Counted from the stretch's first letter, positions 8,894 through 18,357 are shown. The stretch is 64,000 bases of DNA from Candidatus Gastranaerophilales bacterium (GCA_944326545.1 CALVEH010000004.1:1-64000), one strand, 5' to 3'. Translations and numbers: made by a program. The notes: generated by a model not told the origin, from the letters alone.

Positions 8894-9742
8894 TATTTAT
8901 TATGTAAAATTCGTAGAATACATAGTTAAATGCTTGTCTTGCAACAATAAATAAACTGCGCAAGCAATAATACGGCTTTGCCGTTGTAAGTTTGGCTAAA
9001 CGCTGTCAGATTTTAGAGTGAATTTTGACAGACCGTAACAAGGTGAAGTGAATGCAAAATTTGCTCTAAAATCCTACAGTGTTTTTTTATAAAGCGAGTT
9101 TTTCTTTTTTGGTTCGTTTTTTCTTTTTGCGTCGCAACAAAAAGAAAAAATGAACATATAAAAACAAATAATCTGTTTTTTAGATACTTTTCTTTCTTTT
9201 TTGCGACGAAAAGAAAGAAAAGTATCACAAAAGAAAGAAACACGCTATGTTAAAACAGACTCTATTGTATTTATCTTCAAAATTTTCTAACCGCTACGCT
9301 TAACGAAAATTTTGTACATAAAGACAAAGAGTCTGTAATCAAAACTACAACGGCAAAGCCGTCTTGCACAACGTGCGCAGCTTCGCTGCATTATTTAATT
9401 CTAACCTCCGACCATTGTGCAATGAATTACAGAAAGTTATTTAAACAACTGCAAACGAGGTATTGTTTGAGGCACGGGGAATTATTTGTATCATATCTGG
9501 TTTTTGTACTTTAGCAATTTTTACGTGCCGAGTTGCCGAGTCGGGTTTAAATTACTTTCTGTATGAATGGAACATCAGGGCGGGAGCTTTTGGTACTTTT
9601 GTCGGTACAAAAGTACGTAAAATAAAAAATAAAAATAAAAATAAAATAATGGTACAAGCCGTACTACTGCTCACGCAGTTTTATTATGCAGCACAAAGAT
9701 TTGTTTACTATATATTTTATAAACTTACATAATAAATATTAT
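8890..9742. mobile_element. Putative non-autonomous repeat element with 18-bp terminal inverted repeats
   Basis: The 955-bp gap between the decarboxylase and the DUF2085 gene has no convincing gene. It is bounded by the perfect inverted pair ATAATATTTATTATGTAA (8890-8907) and its complement (9725-9742). Inside are a 17-bp inverted pair (8972-8988 and 9346-9362), an inverted GATTTTAGAG pair near 9009/9064, and three hairpins at 9116-9150, 9183-9226 and 9593-9616; the first two have GCGTCGCAA/TTGCGACG-type loops. Open frames here (for example 9463-9732) have low-complexity, non-family translations. No transposase is visible and no clear target duplication was found. The left end overlaps the decarboxylase stop codon. 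Confidence 0.5.
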
Positions 9743-9848
9743 CAATATTCACCAATTTACTTACACGAAAAATTTAATCACATAAGTATAAAAACCGATT
9801 TTTACATGTATAATTAGTTCTATAATTATACTGTCGGAGTTTAGAAAA

Positions 9849-10313
9849 ATGAGTAATATTTTAAAGTGGAGTTTTAAAAATGCAATCATAGGAATGTTTG
9901 CAATCTTTGCTGTTTTTGTAGTTATTGCAGCATTTGCAGCTCCTGCATTAGCATCAATGAAGGTTTTTGTAGTTTCTGATTTTTTATACAACTTTTTACA
10001 CAAACTTTGTAAAATCCACGGATCATCACTGTTTTTAATACTCGGACATCCAATAGCCATCTGTGCAAGATGTATGGGCGGATATATCTCAGGTGCTATT
10101 ACGATGTATTCTTATTTGCATAAATTTAAAATGAATAAGATTGTTTACATAATTATAGGAACATTAGCAATTGGAGAAATTGCAGCTGAGTATTTTAATT
10201 TGTTTGTAACAAATGATTTTATAAGATTAATTGATGGTCTGTTTTTAGGCGCATTTGTCGGTATGACAATCATAAAAATATTAGATTGGCTTGAAGGCAA
10301 AAAAGGCTGGTAG
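9849..10313 (+). CDS. DUF2085 family membrane protein
   Basis: 154 residues, with about four hydrophobic segments. An N-terminal hydrophobic helix with an AFAAPALA segment is followed by the DUF2085 signature: a Cys in LHKLCKIHGSS, HPIAICARCMGGYISG (CxRC) and RLIDGLFLGAFVG in the last helices. The function of DUF2085 is unknown; the conserved Cys pair suggests metal or redox chemistry at the membrane. GGAG lies upstream of the ATG. Monocistronic, between the repeat element and the HEAT-repeat gene. Confidence 0.82.
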   Translation: MSNILKWSFKNAIIGMFAIFAVFVVIAAFAAPALASMKVFVVSDFLYNFLHKLCKIHGSSLFLILGHPIAICARCMGGYISGAITMYSYLHKFKMNKIVYIIIGTLAIGEIAAEYFNLFVTNDFIRLIDGLFLGAFVGMTIIKILDWLEGKKGW

Positions 10314-10662
10314 CACATGTTTATAAGACTTTAAAATTGCTTTGCACAAAAATATTTGTTTTCAATTTTATTAACAATTTGTTACAAATTTAACTAAATA
10401 TTAATATGTTAATTTTACATTAAGAACTCTATCATTAAAAAAACAAATTACATTTTTTGGATTAATTAGACACAAATCGTATTCCATGGGCTAAAAAAAA
10501 TGTTATAATGAAAAAACAGAGAAGAATAAGTGTTCTCTTTACCCTTTATAAAGATATGTAAAGAAATTGTTAACAAAGTATGTTAAATAGTCAATAAATT
10601 CGAAAAAAATTTTTTTTAATATACGTGTAGGAATTTTATGTAGGTAATGTCGGAGGAAAGAC
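10314..10662 (+). promoter_or_regulatory. Upstream region of the HEAT-repeat gene with extended -10 promoter
   Basis: 349 bp with no gene. TGTTATAAT at 10501-10509 is an extended -10 element; no good -35 is seen at 17 bases. It would give a 5' untranslated region of about 145 bases ending in the strong ribosome site GGAGGA (10653). Nothing else is recognised. Confidence 0.45.
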
Positions 10663-11517
10663 ATGACAATTAGTGTGAACTCAAGAAAAAAACAAGCAAA
10701 AAAATCTTTTGATGAATTACTCAATGATTTGAGAACAAGCAATTCAGAAAAAGTTAGATATAACGCTGCTCGTATTCTTGGAGAAATTGGCGATTCTCAA
10801 GCTGTTGAACCGCTGATTGATGTTCTAAAAAATGACAAAAACGGTTCTGTTCGTTTGTATGCGGCTAGAGCATTGGGCGAACTCGGTGACATCAACGCAA
10901 CTATCCCTCTTATCGAATCTTTAAGAGAAGACCGCAACGTTGACGTTCGTGTACGTGCTGCACGTGCATTGGGTCGTTTAGGCGGTAAAGAAGTTGTTGA
11001 ACCGTTAGTTGAAGCATTAAATGATGAAAATCCACAAGTTTGTATCACTGCTACAGATGCATTAATCGAAATCGGTGATGTTGCTACAGACGCATTAATC
11101 GAATCTTTGGATCACGAAAAAGTTAACGTTAGATGCGATGCAACAAGAGCATTGGGCGAAATTGGTAACCCAAAAGCAGTTGATAAAATTATCACTATGC
11201 TGAAAGATGAATGGGTAAATGTCAGAATTTATGCTGTAACTTCTTTAGGCAAATTAAGCGACAAAAAAGCTGTTCCAGCTTTGATTGAAGTTATGCAAAA
11301 TAAAAAAGAAAATGATTTAGTAAGAGCCGGTGCAGCTGCTGCATTGGGTGTTTTAAGAGACCAAAGAGCATTGATGCCATTGAGAGAACTTATTATGGCT
11401 GCTGATGAACTTGGTGAACTTGAAGACACAGCTTTAAAATCATTCAAGAAAATCATGGCTGCTAACTGGCAAGCTATTCCGGGTGCAGCACCTCAAAAGA
11501 AAACTGCAGGTGTTTAG
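10663..11517 (+). CDS. HEAT-repeat (PBS-lyase-like) protein
   Basis: 284 residues made almost entirely of about seven HEAT-like repeats of 31 residues, each with the pattern VR..AA.ALGELGD..A..PLI..L. These belong to the EZ_HEAT/PBS lyase HEAT-like group that is abundant in cyanobacteria. There is no bilin-lyase context here, so a scaffold or protein-binding role is more likely. It has a strong ribosome site (CGGAGGAAAGAC before ATG) and a dedicated terminator, suggesting high monocistronic expression. The N-terminus is basic (NSRKKQAKKSFDELL) and the C-terminus is a short Ala/Pro/Lys tail. Confidence 0.85.
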   Translation: MTISVNSRKKQAKKSFDELLNDLRTSNSEKVRYNAARILGEIGDSQAVEPLIDVLKNDKNGSVRLYAARALGELGDINATIPLIESLREDRNVDVRVRAARALGRLGGKEVVEPLVEALNDENPQVCITATDALIEIGDVATDALIESLDHEKVNVRCDATRALGEIGNPKAVDKIITMLKDEWVNVRIYAVTSLGKLSDKKAVPALIEVMQNKKENDLVRAGAAAALGVLRDQRALMPLRELIMAADELGELEDTALKSFKKIMAANWQAIPGAAPQKKTAGV

Positions 11518-11554
11518 TCATCTGATGTCAACTGACATAAAACCAAGATTAATA

Positions 11555-11588
11555 AAAGCTCCTTGATTCAAGGGGCTTTTTATTTTTA
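11555..11588 (+). terminator. Rho-independent terminator after the HEAT-repeat gene
   Basis: Stem AAAGCTCCTTG / CAAGGGGCTTT with a 3-base loop (one G-T pair), followed by TTTATTTTT. Confidence 0.85.
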
Positions 11589-11605
11589 ATAAATAAATCT
11601 TTTAT

Positions 11606-12208
11606 TTATCCTTTAAACTTCATGCACTGCAAAGTTATAAAATTCATCTCTTCTTTAGAAATTGTTGTAAACGTCAATGCTGTCATAAATTTAAAAGCGT
11701 TATCAACCCTTATTGGAGTAGAATAAACAAGTTCTGCCTTTGTATGAATAACTTTTCCTGCAAGCTGCAAATCAACATCTAAAGTACTATACGCACCCAT
11801 TTGTTTGTCAGCAACAAATGCCAAACCTTTGGCACAAATATTTTTTGTTGTTGCTATTAATTTATCGAGCTCTTCCCCTTCAAAATTAATTGTTAAAGTA
11901 AAATCCGTTTCGATATTAGCTCTTAAATATTCTCTTCTTTGAGAATGCTTTATATTAGAAGGAAAAGACAACATATAAAAAGTAGTTTCATTCAAATAAT
12001 TGCTTGATAAAATACGACTTGTAGCGTTATAAATTCCATCTTCTGCGTATATATTAATCTCAATTTCTTTTTCGGGTAACTCGGTTTGATGTTCAAAGAA
12101 CACAGTTATTTTTTCATTCTCTACATAATAAATTGTACAAATATAACTTTTACCATCTACAATGATTTCTAACTTATTAGAAGGTTTTAAAAAACTGTAA
12201 TTTTCCAA
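11606..12208 (-). CDS. PilZ-domain protein, YcgR-like
   Basis: 200 residues. The N-terminal half (about 1-105) is a beta-rich YcgR-N-like domain. The C-terminal PilZ domain begins with SQRREYLRANIE, the RxxxR cyclic-di-GMP binding motif, followed by TTKNICAKGLAF in the position of the second D/NxSxxG motif (here N-I-C-A-K-G, partly degenerate). Proteins of this layout bind cyclic di-GMP and slow flagellar motors or control surface functions. The flagellin gene at 55920 is consistent with motility. No neighbour shares its strand nearby. Cyclic-di-GMP binding is inferred from the RxxxR only. Confidence 0.75.
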   Translation of the reverse strand: MENYSFLKPSNKLEIIVDGKSYICTIYYVENEKITVFFEHQTELPEKEIEINIYAEDGIYNATSRILSSNYLNETTFYMLSFPSNIKHSQRREYLRANIETDFTLTINFEGEELDKLIATTKNICAKGLAFVADKQMGAYSTLDVDLQLAGKVIHTKAELVYSTPIRVDNAFKFMTALTFTTISKEEMNFITLQCMKFKG

Positions 12209-12310
12209 ATCAAACTCCGTAACTTTTTATAAACTCATTATATCATCATGATTCCCAAAAACAGGTATTGTTAAACAAAAATAATTAAAATGTTAAATGA
12301 TATTTTAAAA

Positions 12311-12339
12311 TTGTTACAACAATGGATTTATTTTATAAT
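12311..12339 (+). promoter_or_regulatory. Sigma-70 type promoter of leuA
   Basis: TTGTTA (12311-12316), 17-base spacer, TATAAT (12334-12339), ending about 30 bases before the leuA ATG. Confidence 0.65.
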
Positions 12340-12369
12340 TAACAAAACAAGATTCAATAGGACAAAACT

Positions 12370-13893
12370 ATGACAAGACAGCCATTTTTTTACGATATAA
12401 CTTTGCGAGACGGGAACCAATCCTTAAAAAAACCTTGGAATTTAAGTGAAAAAGAATTCATCTTTAACAAGCTTGTTAATTTTGGAGTGCAAGCAATTGA
12501 GGCAGGATTTCCCGCTGCATCAGAAATGGATTTTGAAGCCTGCAAACGACTTGCTCAAATTGCGCCTAAAAATCTTGTTATAAGCGGACTCGCTAGAGCA
12601 GTAGAAAATGATATTAAAAAAGCTATTGAAGCAATTAGTATTTGCGAAAAACCTCGTATCCATACTTTTATCGCAATGAGCCCGTTTAATATGAAATATG
12701 TACTAAATAAGGACCCTCTTGAAGTCAAAAAAACAGCCATTGAAGCAGTAAAATTTGCAAAAGAAGAACTATTAAAAGTAAATAAAAACGGAGAAGTACA
12801 ATTTTCTGTAGAACATTTTGGCGACTGTATGGAAAACTTACCGTTTGTGATAGACACCCTTAAAGAAGTTGTACAAGCCGGAGCAACAATTATCAACCTT
12901 CCAAACACAGTTGAAAGAACAAGGATAAAAACTTTTGTTGATATGGTTTCTCAAGTTTATGAAGCTTTGCCAAAAGACATAATGATAGCGGTTCACTGCC
13001 ATAACGATCTTGGTATGGCCACAGCAGCAACAGTAGAAAGCTATTTTGCCGGGGCAACACAGCTTGAATGCTGTCTGAACGGACTGGGTGAAAGAGCAGG
13101 CAACACAAACATGTACGAAGTTGCAATCACATTACATAATAGCGGCGTAGATGTACCTTTAAATCTTGGTGAAATCTATGAACTTGCGTTAACAATAGCT
13201 GATATGTCAAAAACAGCTATTGCAGAAAAAGCCCCGCTAATAGGCCCTGAAGCTCTTGCTCACAGAAGCGGAATCCACCAAGACGGCGCAGTAAAAACCA
13301 AAGATATGGAAAAAGGCGCATACAGACCTATTCACCCAACACTTATCGGAAGAAAAGATGACGAAAAAATCGGCTTCACTAGTCAATCAGGCAAAACTGC
13401 TATTTTTGAAATTATTTCTGACGCAGGATATCCTATCACAATGCAAGAAGCCGTTAGAATTACTCCAATAGTTAAAGAAGCAGCAGAAAAAGTCGGAGAA
13501 CTCCCAACAAGAAATATCATAGACATATACTTCAACGAAGTATTTAATGTCAAAGGAGATTTCAAACTCGTTGCATTTGAAAAACTTGCAGAAAAATTGT
13601 TTAACCTTAAATTCTTCCATAAAACAGAATTTTTTGATATGAATGCAGAAGGCAACGGCCCTGTTGACGCTTGTTTGTCAGCTTTAAAACAAGCAGGCTT
13701 CCCTCAAAAGCTTGTAGATTACAAACAATATGCTCTTGATGGAGAAATATTCGGCTCAGGAGCAACGGCTATGACTGTTATACATTTTGAAGATTTTGAA
13801 GGCAAAACAATTGTCGCCCGCGGCAAAGATGAAAGCACCTCAAGAGCAAACGTTAAAGCTATATTCAACGGTTTGAATTTAATGAACCATTGA
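12370..13893 (+). CDS. leuA: 2-isopropylmalate synthase
   Basis: 507 residues, normal length. First committed step of leucine synthesis, acetyl-CoA plus 2-ketoisovalerate. The DRE-TIM barrel carries DITLRDGNQS (catalytic R-D), HCHNDLGMA with the metal-binding histidines, the loop LNGLGERAGNTN and HRSGIHQDG in the linker. The C-terminal LeuA dimer/regulatory domain (about 390-507) with GNGPVDACLSAL is present, so feedback control is likely. AGGA precedes the ATG and a good promoter lies at 12311. Its end overlaps the convergent membrane-protein gene by 15 bases. No other leu genes are in the window. Confidence 0.93.
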   Translation: MTRQPFFYDITLRDGNQSLKKPWNLSEKEFIFNKLVNFGVQAIEAGFPAASEMDFEACKRLAQIAPKNLVISGLARAVENDIKKAIEAISICEKPRIHTFIAMSPFNMKYVLNKDPLEVKKTAIEAVKFAKEELLKVNKNGEVQFSVEHFGDCMENLPFVIDTLKEVVQAGATIINLPNTVERTRIKTFVDMVSQVYEALPKDIMIAVHCHNDLGMATAATVESYFAGATQLECCLNGLGERAGNTNMYEVAITLHNSGVDVPLNLGEIYELALTIADMSKTAIAEKAPLIGPEALAHRSGIHQDGAVKTKDMEKGAYRPIHPTLIGRKDDEKIGFTSQSGKTAIFEIISDAGYPITMQEAVRITPIVKEAAEKVGELPTRNIIDIYFNEVFNVKGDFKLVAFEKLAEKLFNLKFFHKTEFFDMNAEGNGPVDACLSALKQAGFPQKLVDYKQYALDGEIFGSGATAMTVIHFEDFEGKTIVARGKDESTSRANVKAIFNGLNLMNH

Positions 13894-14463
13894 CGGCATG
13901 GTAAAACACAATGCAATAGCAATCACCCAGAACACCGTCACCCAGAAATAAGCAAATGCAATACGGAATTTTTTCCGCCAAGGCTCAATTATATTGTTTT
14001 TGAACATGTTTTCAAGAGCTTTATTTTTATACTCAATATCAATTTTGTCTTTTAAACAAGCAATAATATCAACTGCGCTGTCAAAAATTTCTATCTCGAC
14101 TTTAATCACATCATCTTTTGTTTTTATAGTTATAATTGTTTGCACAGATCTGCCGATAAAGCCGTCAACAATAAATTGTGTAATATCTTGAAACGGTACA
14201 ATTTTTTCTTTCTTGTCCCAGTAAACTATCTTTAATGAATCATCACCCGCACCAATAAATCTGGGTAAAGTTTTATTTATCGAGCGCACAGTAGAAACTA
14301 CTATTAGGCTGACTAGAAAAATTAAAATGCCAAAGCCCCAAATAGCCTCTTTTATATATATTGCCAAAGTACCGCTTATTATAAAAATGGCGCTGAACAT
14401 TAAAAAAAATGTAGCTATTGAATGCCTATAATCTATTAAAGAACATGGTTTTAAATTATTCAT
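13879..14463 (-). CDS. Membrane protein with cytoplasmic PH-like region
   Basis: 194 residues with hydrophobic helices at about 15-35 and 42-60 (FFLMFSAIFIISGTLAIYI; IWGFGILIFLVSLIVVSTV) and a C-terminal one at about 170-190. Between them is a soluble region rich in beta strands (LKIVYWDKKEKIVPFQDITQFIV) resembling a bacterial PH-like domain. No family is recognised with certainty. Its start overlaps the upstream phosphohexomutase stop by one base (TAATG), so the two are translationally coupled. Its 3' end overlaps leuA by 15 bases, tail to tail. Confidence 0.75.
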   Translation of the reverse strand: MNNLKPCSLIDYRHSIATFFLMFSAIFIISGTLAIYIKEAIWGFGILIFLVSLIVVSTVRSINKTLPRFIGAGDDSLKIVYWDKKEKIVPFQDITQFIVDGFIGRSVQTIITIKTKDDVIKVEIEIFDSAVDIIACLKDKIDIEYKNKALENMFKNNIIEPWRKKFRIAFAYFWVTVFWVIAIALCFTMPSMVH

Positions 14464-15878
14464 TACTTAAAAAATTCCTTTAATTTTTCTATTTTTTCTT
14501 TAGAGTCGGACTCAAAATAAATCCTTAACAACGGTTCTGTACCGCTTGGACGAATCAATACCCAAGTTCTGTCATCATCAAGATAATATTTTTTGCCGTC
14601 TTTTTCATCAGTATCTTTAATTCCAAAACCTGCAATTTTTTCCAATTCGGAATATTTATTCATTAAAATTTCCAATTGAGTTTTATCAAGCAGTTTTACA
14701 TCCAAACGTTCGTTGATAAAAGTACAACCAACAATTTGTTTTAAATCTTCTTGTAATTCCCACAAAGATTTATCTTCATAAGCCAACATTTCCAATACTA
14801 ATAAATCAGCTAATATACCGTCTTTCTCTGGAATATGCCCTTTAATACTCAACCCGCCTGATTCTTCACCGCCGATTATTGTATCATACTCACGCATTGC
14901 CGCACCAACCCATTTAAAGCCGACAGGAGTTTCAACAACTTCTACGTTATAATAATCAGCAACTATATCAAGCATTTGGCTTGCACCAACTGTTTTAACT
15001 AGTCTGCCGCAATAGTTTTTGTTTTTTATTAAATGTCCTAATAACAAGGCAATGATTTCATTAGGTGTGACAAATTCGGCTTTTTCGTTTATAACCCCAA
15101 ATCTGTCACCATCACCGTCATTACTCAAACCTATTGCACTTGTTCTGCGAGCAATCAAATCAATTAACTCGCTCAAATATTTTGCTTTGGGTTCAGGCAT
15201 ACCACCACCAAAATTAACATCATGATGCATATGCAAAGTTTCGCAACTTATGCCGTTTCTTTTTAAAAGCTCATCAAAATAACCTATACTTGCGCTGTAT
15301 AACCCATCATAGATTATTTCACCGTCGTCATCTTCTCTTGTAAAATATTCTTTAATTTTTCCAAAATTTATAATAGATTCTATATGTTTAAAATAAGGTT
15401 CTTTAAATGATTCGTACTTAATTTCAGGTTTTTGTAATGACTTAAACTCAATAGAATCAACATTTTTAATATTTTCCATAATAGCGTTTGTAATTTTTGT
15501 CGTTGCAGGACCTGCATAATCAGGAATAAATTTTATCCCCAAATACTCAGGAGGATTGTGCGATGCAGTAAACATCAGTGCTGCGGCATTTCTGTATTTT
15601 GCATTAAACGCTAAAACAGGAGTAGGAACAACTTCTGACGATACAGTGACTTTAAAACCTGCATTAGCAAGTATTTTTGCAGAAAATTCCGCAAACTCTT
15701 TTGCCATGTTTCTTGGATCATAACCTATAATTACAGGTTTATTTATTCCGTCTTCATCCAAAATATAATGAGCAATAGCTTTTGTAACAATTTCTACATT
15801 CTCGTGATTAAACTCTTTGCCTACTACAGCTCTCCACCCGTCTGTACCGAATTTAATATTTGCTCCTAAATTTGTCAT
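14463..15878 (-). CDS. Phosphoglucomutase/phosphomannomutase family protein
   Basis: 471 residues with the alpha-D-phosphohexomutase fold. Features: KFGTDGWRA at the N-terminus, the phosphoserine loop TASHNPPEYLGIK near residue 106, the metal loop DGDGDRFG near 256, the sugar loop GGEESGGLS, and the phosphate loop RPSGTEPLLRIY at the C-terminus. The N-terminus and GGEESGG loop fit the cyanobacterial/archaeal phosphoglucomutase-phosphomannomutase group better than GlmM. Exact substrate unknown. A second, more divergent hexomutase is at 43546. AAGGTG lies upstream of the ATG. Confidence 0.88.
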   Translation of the reverse strand: MTNLGANIKFGTDGWRAVVGKEFNHENVEIVTKAIAHYILDEDGINKPVIIGYDPRNMAKEFAEFSAKILANAGFKVTVSSEVVPTPVLAFNAKYRNAAALMFTASHNPPEYLGIKFIPDYAGPATTKITNAIMENIKNVDSIEFKSLQKPEIKYESFKEPYFKHIESIINFGKIKEYFTREDDDGEIIYDGLYSASIGYFDELLKRNGISCETLHMHHDVNFGGGMPEPKAKYLSELIDLIARRTSAIGLSNDGDGDRFGVINEKAEFVTPNEIIALLLGHLIKNKNYCGRLVKTVGASQMLDIVADYYNVEVVETPVGFKWVGAAMREYDTIIGGEESGGLSIKGHIPEKDGILADLLVLEMLAYEDKSLWELQEDLKQIVGCTFINERLDVKLLDKTQLEILMNKYSELEKIAGFGIKDTDEKDGKKYYLDDDRTWVLIRPSGTEPLLRIYFESDSKEKIEKLKEFFK

Positions 15879-15944
15879 TTAAAACACCTTTTTGTACAAT
15901 AATCTAATAAATGTTATTTTACCAGAGAAACGGCGTACAGCAAA

Positions 15945-16802
15945 ATGATTGAAATAAATGAAGAAATAAAAGAACTTTTATTTTTAGGCCCTGTTGGCAC
16001 ATATAGTGAAATAGCCAAAAATCAATTTTTAACTCTGCTTGGACAAAATAATATTTTACAAACACCATTTGCCACTGTAAAAAAAATTATCGAATACATT
16101 GATAATAATCCAAATACAGCAGGTATTATCCCTATAGAAAACTCTATTGAAGGAATTGTCAGAGAGACAATGGACAACTTGCTGAACATAAAAGACTCAA
16201 ACATAAACATTTGTGCAGAAACCGTTATACCTATAAATCATTGTCTTGTTTCTAAAGCAAAAGATATTAAAAAGATAAAAAAAATTATTTCGCACCCGCA
16301 AGCACTCGCTCAGTGCCAAAATTTTATAAGCAAACATTTTGAACCAAACATTGAACAAATAGAAAAAGCATCCACAAGCAAAGCCGCTCAAGAACTTATC
16401 GACCTTGATGATACTTACGCAGCAATTGCAAATAAAAGAACGGCAGAATTATACAAGTTAAATGTACTTGCTAAAAATATTAATGATGAAACTGACAATA
16501 AAACACGTTTTGTAATGCTTTCTCGCTGCACAACAACAGCAACTGATAACGACAAAACAAGCATTGCTTTCACTACAAAAAACCAACCGGGAGCACTTGT
16601 TAAAGTGTTGAACGTATTCGATGCGTTAAACATAAACCTTTTGTACATCGACTCAAGACCATCTAAAAAAAATCTTGGAGAATACGTTTTCTTTTTAGAT
16701 TTTGAAGGGCATATAACAGACGAACCATCTAAAAAAGTTTTGGATTTAATTCAACTCAACACAAACTATATTAAAATCCTTGGATCTTACAGAAAATTTT
16801 AG
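15945..16802 (+). CDS. pheA: Prephenate dehydratase
   Basis: 285 residues, the monofunctional form with no chorismate mutase domain. Converts prephenate to phenylpyruvate. FLGPVGTYSEIA opens the PDT domain; GIIPIENSIEGIV and TRFVMLSR are the substrate and catalytic motifs. The C-terminal ACT domain (about 205-285, TSIAFTTKNQPGALVKVLNVF and LLYIDSRPSK with the conserved ESRP-like motif) predicts phenylalanine feedback inhibition. No clear ribosome site before the ATG. It is followed closely by the GNAT-like pair. Confidence 0.92.
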   Translation: MIEINEEIKELLFLGPVGTYSEIAKNQFLTLLGQNNILQTPFATVKKIIEYIDNNPNTAGIIPIENSIEGIVRETMDNLLNIKDSNINICAETVIPINHCLVSKAKDIKKIKKIISHPQALAQCQNFISKHFEPNIEQIEKASTSKAAQELIDLDDTYAAIANKRTAELYKLNVLAKNINDETDNKTRFVMLSRCTTTATDNDKTSIAFTTKNQPGALVKVLNVFDALNINLLYIDSRPSKKNLGEYVFFLDFEGHITDEPSKKVLDLIQLNTNYIKILGSYRKF

Positions 16803-16837
16803 TAGCAAATTATTTTTTTAGCGGGTTTCATGCGACT

Positions 16838-17605
16838 ATGAAAATCCCATTTTTAACCCCAAATAAAATTACACCCAAAACTCTTGCCCATATTCAATGG
16901 AAAAATGTTGCATACAATGACGAACGTAAAATCTTTGAACCCTTCAGCGTGAACAAAGATGTAATAGGGGATGTTTTTGTCGATATATCAAAACACTATC
17001 ACGGGGAAGAAAACCTCATGATACAAATAAAAAATCGATTGGGTAAAATACTCGGTCATGAGCTTATGTCTATGGACAAAGACAAAAGCAAAAAAATATT
17101 TGGCTTTAATATACAGGTAGAAGAAGACTACCGAAGAAAAAAATCTTTTCGTATCGGAGAACTTTTAAGACTCGCAAGTATTATGGAAATGATGGAAAAT
17201 AAAAGTCCTCACATAAAAATCTACTCAAAAGATACAGCTGTATATTTTCATACAAAATATAAATTTGAGCCCGACATAACAGCATTTACCGAGCGTGATT
17301 TGGCTTTGCAAACAATAATCAAGGAAAAAAGCCCTCAATTTACAGATTTAAAAGAAAAAGCTGAAGAACTTTTTGACGAAGCTATTGCAACAATAGGTGA
17401 CGGACCAAAACAGAGAGAATTGTGTGAAAAAACAAACGCCGTTTTAAAAGAGTATTTACAACGTGCCGTTTTGGAAGAAAAACCAGACAAAAATCACTCT
17501 TTTATTAACGGTTTTTACATGATTTTAAAAAAAGAAACAATAATCAAACACAAAGAATTTTTCAACAAACTTTTTGAACAGCAGGGAATAGATTATAAAA
17601 TATGA
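16838..17605 (+). CDS. Divergent GNAT-like protein, first of a tandem pair
   Basis: 255 residues. The central part has a GNAT-type layout: strands ending in GFNIQVEEDYRRKKSFRIGELLRLASIMEM (acetyl-CoA loop Q/RxxGxG/A-like, here R-K-K-S-F-R-I-G), then IKIYSKDTAVYFHTKYKFEPD, matching the A..FYEK.GF end of motif B. The remaining 110 residues are helical and unique. Similarity to the next gene in the same region and in the final FFNKLFEQQGIDYKI shows they are paralogues. Acetyltransferase activity is inferred from shape only. The two genes overlap by four bases (ATGA). Confidence 0.7.
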   Translation: MKIPFLTPNKITPKTLAHIQWKNVAYNDERKIFEPFSVNKDVIGDVFVDISKHYHGEENLMIQIKNRLGKILGHELMSMDKDKSKKIFGFNIQVEEDYRRKKSFRIGELLRLASIMEMMENKSPHIKIYSKDTAVYFHTKYKFEPDITAFTERDLALQTIIKEKSPQFTDLKEKAEELFDEAIATIGDGPKQRELCEKTNAVLKEYLQRAVLEEKPDKNHSFINGFYMILKKETIIKHKEFFNKLFEQQGIDYKI

Positions 17606-18357
17606 TAAACTCCATAATCTCTTTCAAAAATATACCTATAAAAAAATTAAAAGGAATAAATGTTCCGGCAAATTATAAAATTAAAGAAAAAGACTCTGAA
17701 GAAGATATATTTATAAATACGCACCCGAAAGAAAAAAAAGGAAAATTTTATACTTCTATAAATAAGGGGATATTAAACAATCTTTCACAAAACGAGTTTT
17801 CGATTGATTTAAAAAATAAAACTCTTGAAGACGAAACAATGAGAGTCTTTGATATTAATGATAGAAAAAAGGGGTACGGTGCGATTATGCACCTTAACAA
17901 TATTATTGAAGTATTAGAAAATGATCTGGAAAAAATAGAACTATTCTCTTTACAAGAAGCCATTTTGTTCCACGCAAAATATAAGTTTCAACCAAAAGTT
18001 AAAAATTACGAAGATATAAGAGACATAATGTTTTGTATCTCACAAAAAAATTGTGACAACTTCCCTGAACTCAAAAAAATTACACAAAAAGCAGCCAATT
18101 TCTTTGATGATATGTTTTATACTTCAATTTTTAATAATAAAAATAAAGACATAATTAAAGATGCAAATGACATTATGCAAGAATATTTTGACACAGTAAA
18201 TTCAAAAAAATTAAGCATAAGCGAACAAGAATATTACGCTCTGAACACAAGTATTGATATGTTTCTAACTAAAGACAGAATTTTAAAAAACAAAGATTTT
18301 TTTAACAAACTTTTCGAAAAATATAATATAGATTACAAAATAAAAGACCCTCAATAA
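17602..18357 (+). CDS. Divergent GNAT-like protein, second of a tandem pair
   Basis: 251 residues and a paralogue of the preceding gene. It shares MRVFDINDRKKGYGAIMHLNN (acetyl-CoA loop R-K-K-G-Y-G-A), ALFHAKYKFQP-like text (AILFHAKYKFQPKV) and the C-terminus FFNKLFEKYNIDYKI. Here the R/QxxGxG/A loop is better preserved than in the first copy. It begins by four-base overlap with the upstream stop, so they are coupled. The N-terminus has ISFKNIPI, loosely like the SFG motif of other proteins here. The terminator begins inside its last codons. Confidence 0.7.
   Translation: MINSIISFKNIPIKKLKGINVPANYKIKEKDSEEDIFINTHPKEKKGKFYTSINKGILNNLSQNEFSIDLKNKTLEDETMRVFDINDRKKGYGAIMHLNNIIEVLENDLEKIELFSLQEAILFHAKYKFQPKVKNYEDIRDIMFCISQKNCDNFPELKKITQKAANFFDDMFYTSIFNNKNKDIIKDANDIMQEYFDTVNSKKLSISEQEYYALNTSIDMFLTKDRILKNKDFFNKLFEKYNIDYKIKDPQ

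Noticed and set aside
9013-9243. 76-residue frame on the minus strand
   Set aside because: It is the translation of A/T hairpins (FLFVAKKKEK repeats), not a protein.
9463-9732. 89-residue open frame inside the repeat element
   Set aside because: Low-complexity end (KNKNKNK), lies across a hairpin, no ribosome site and no family features; treated as chance.
8890-9742. Insertion sequence with transposase
   Set aside because: No frame resembles a transposase; only a non-autonomous element can be proposed.
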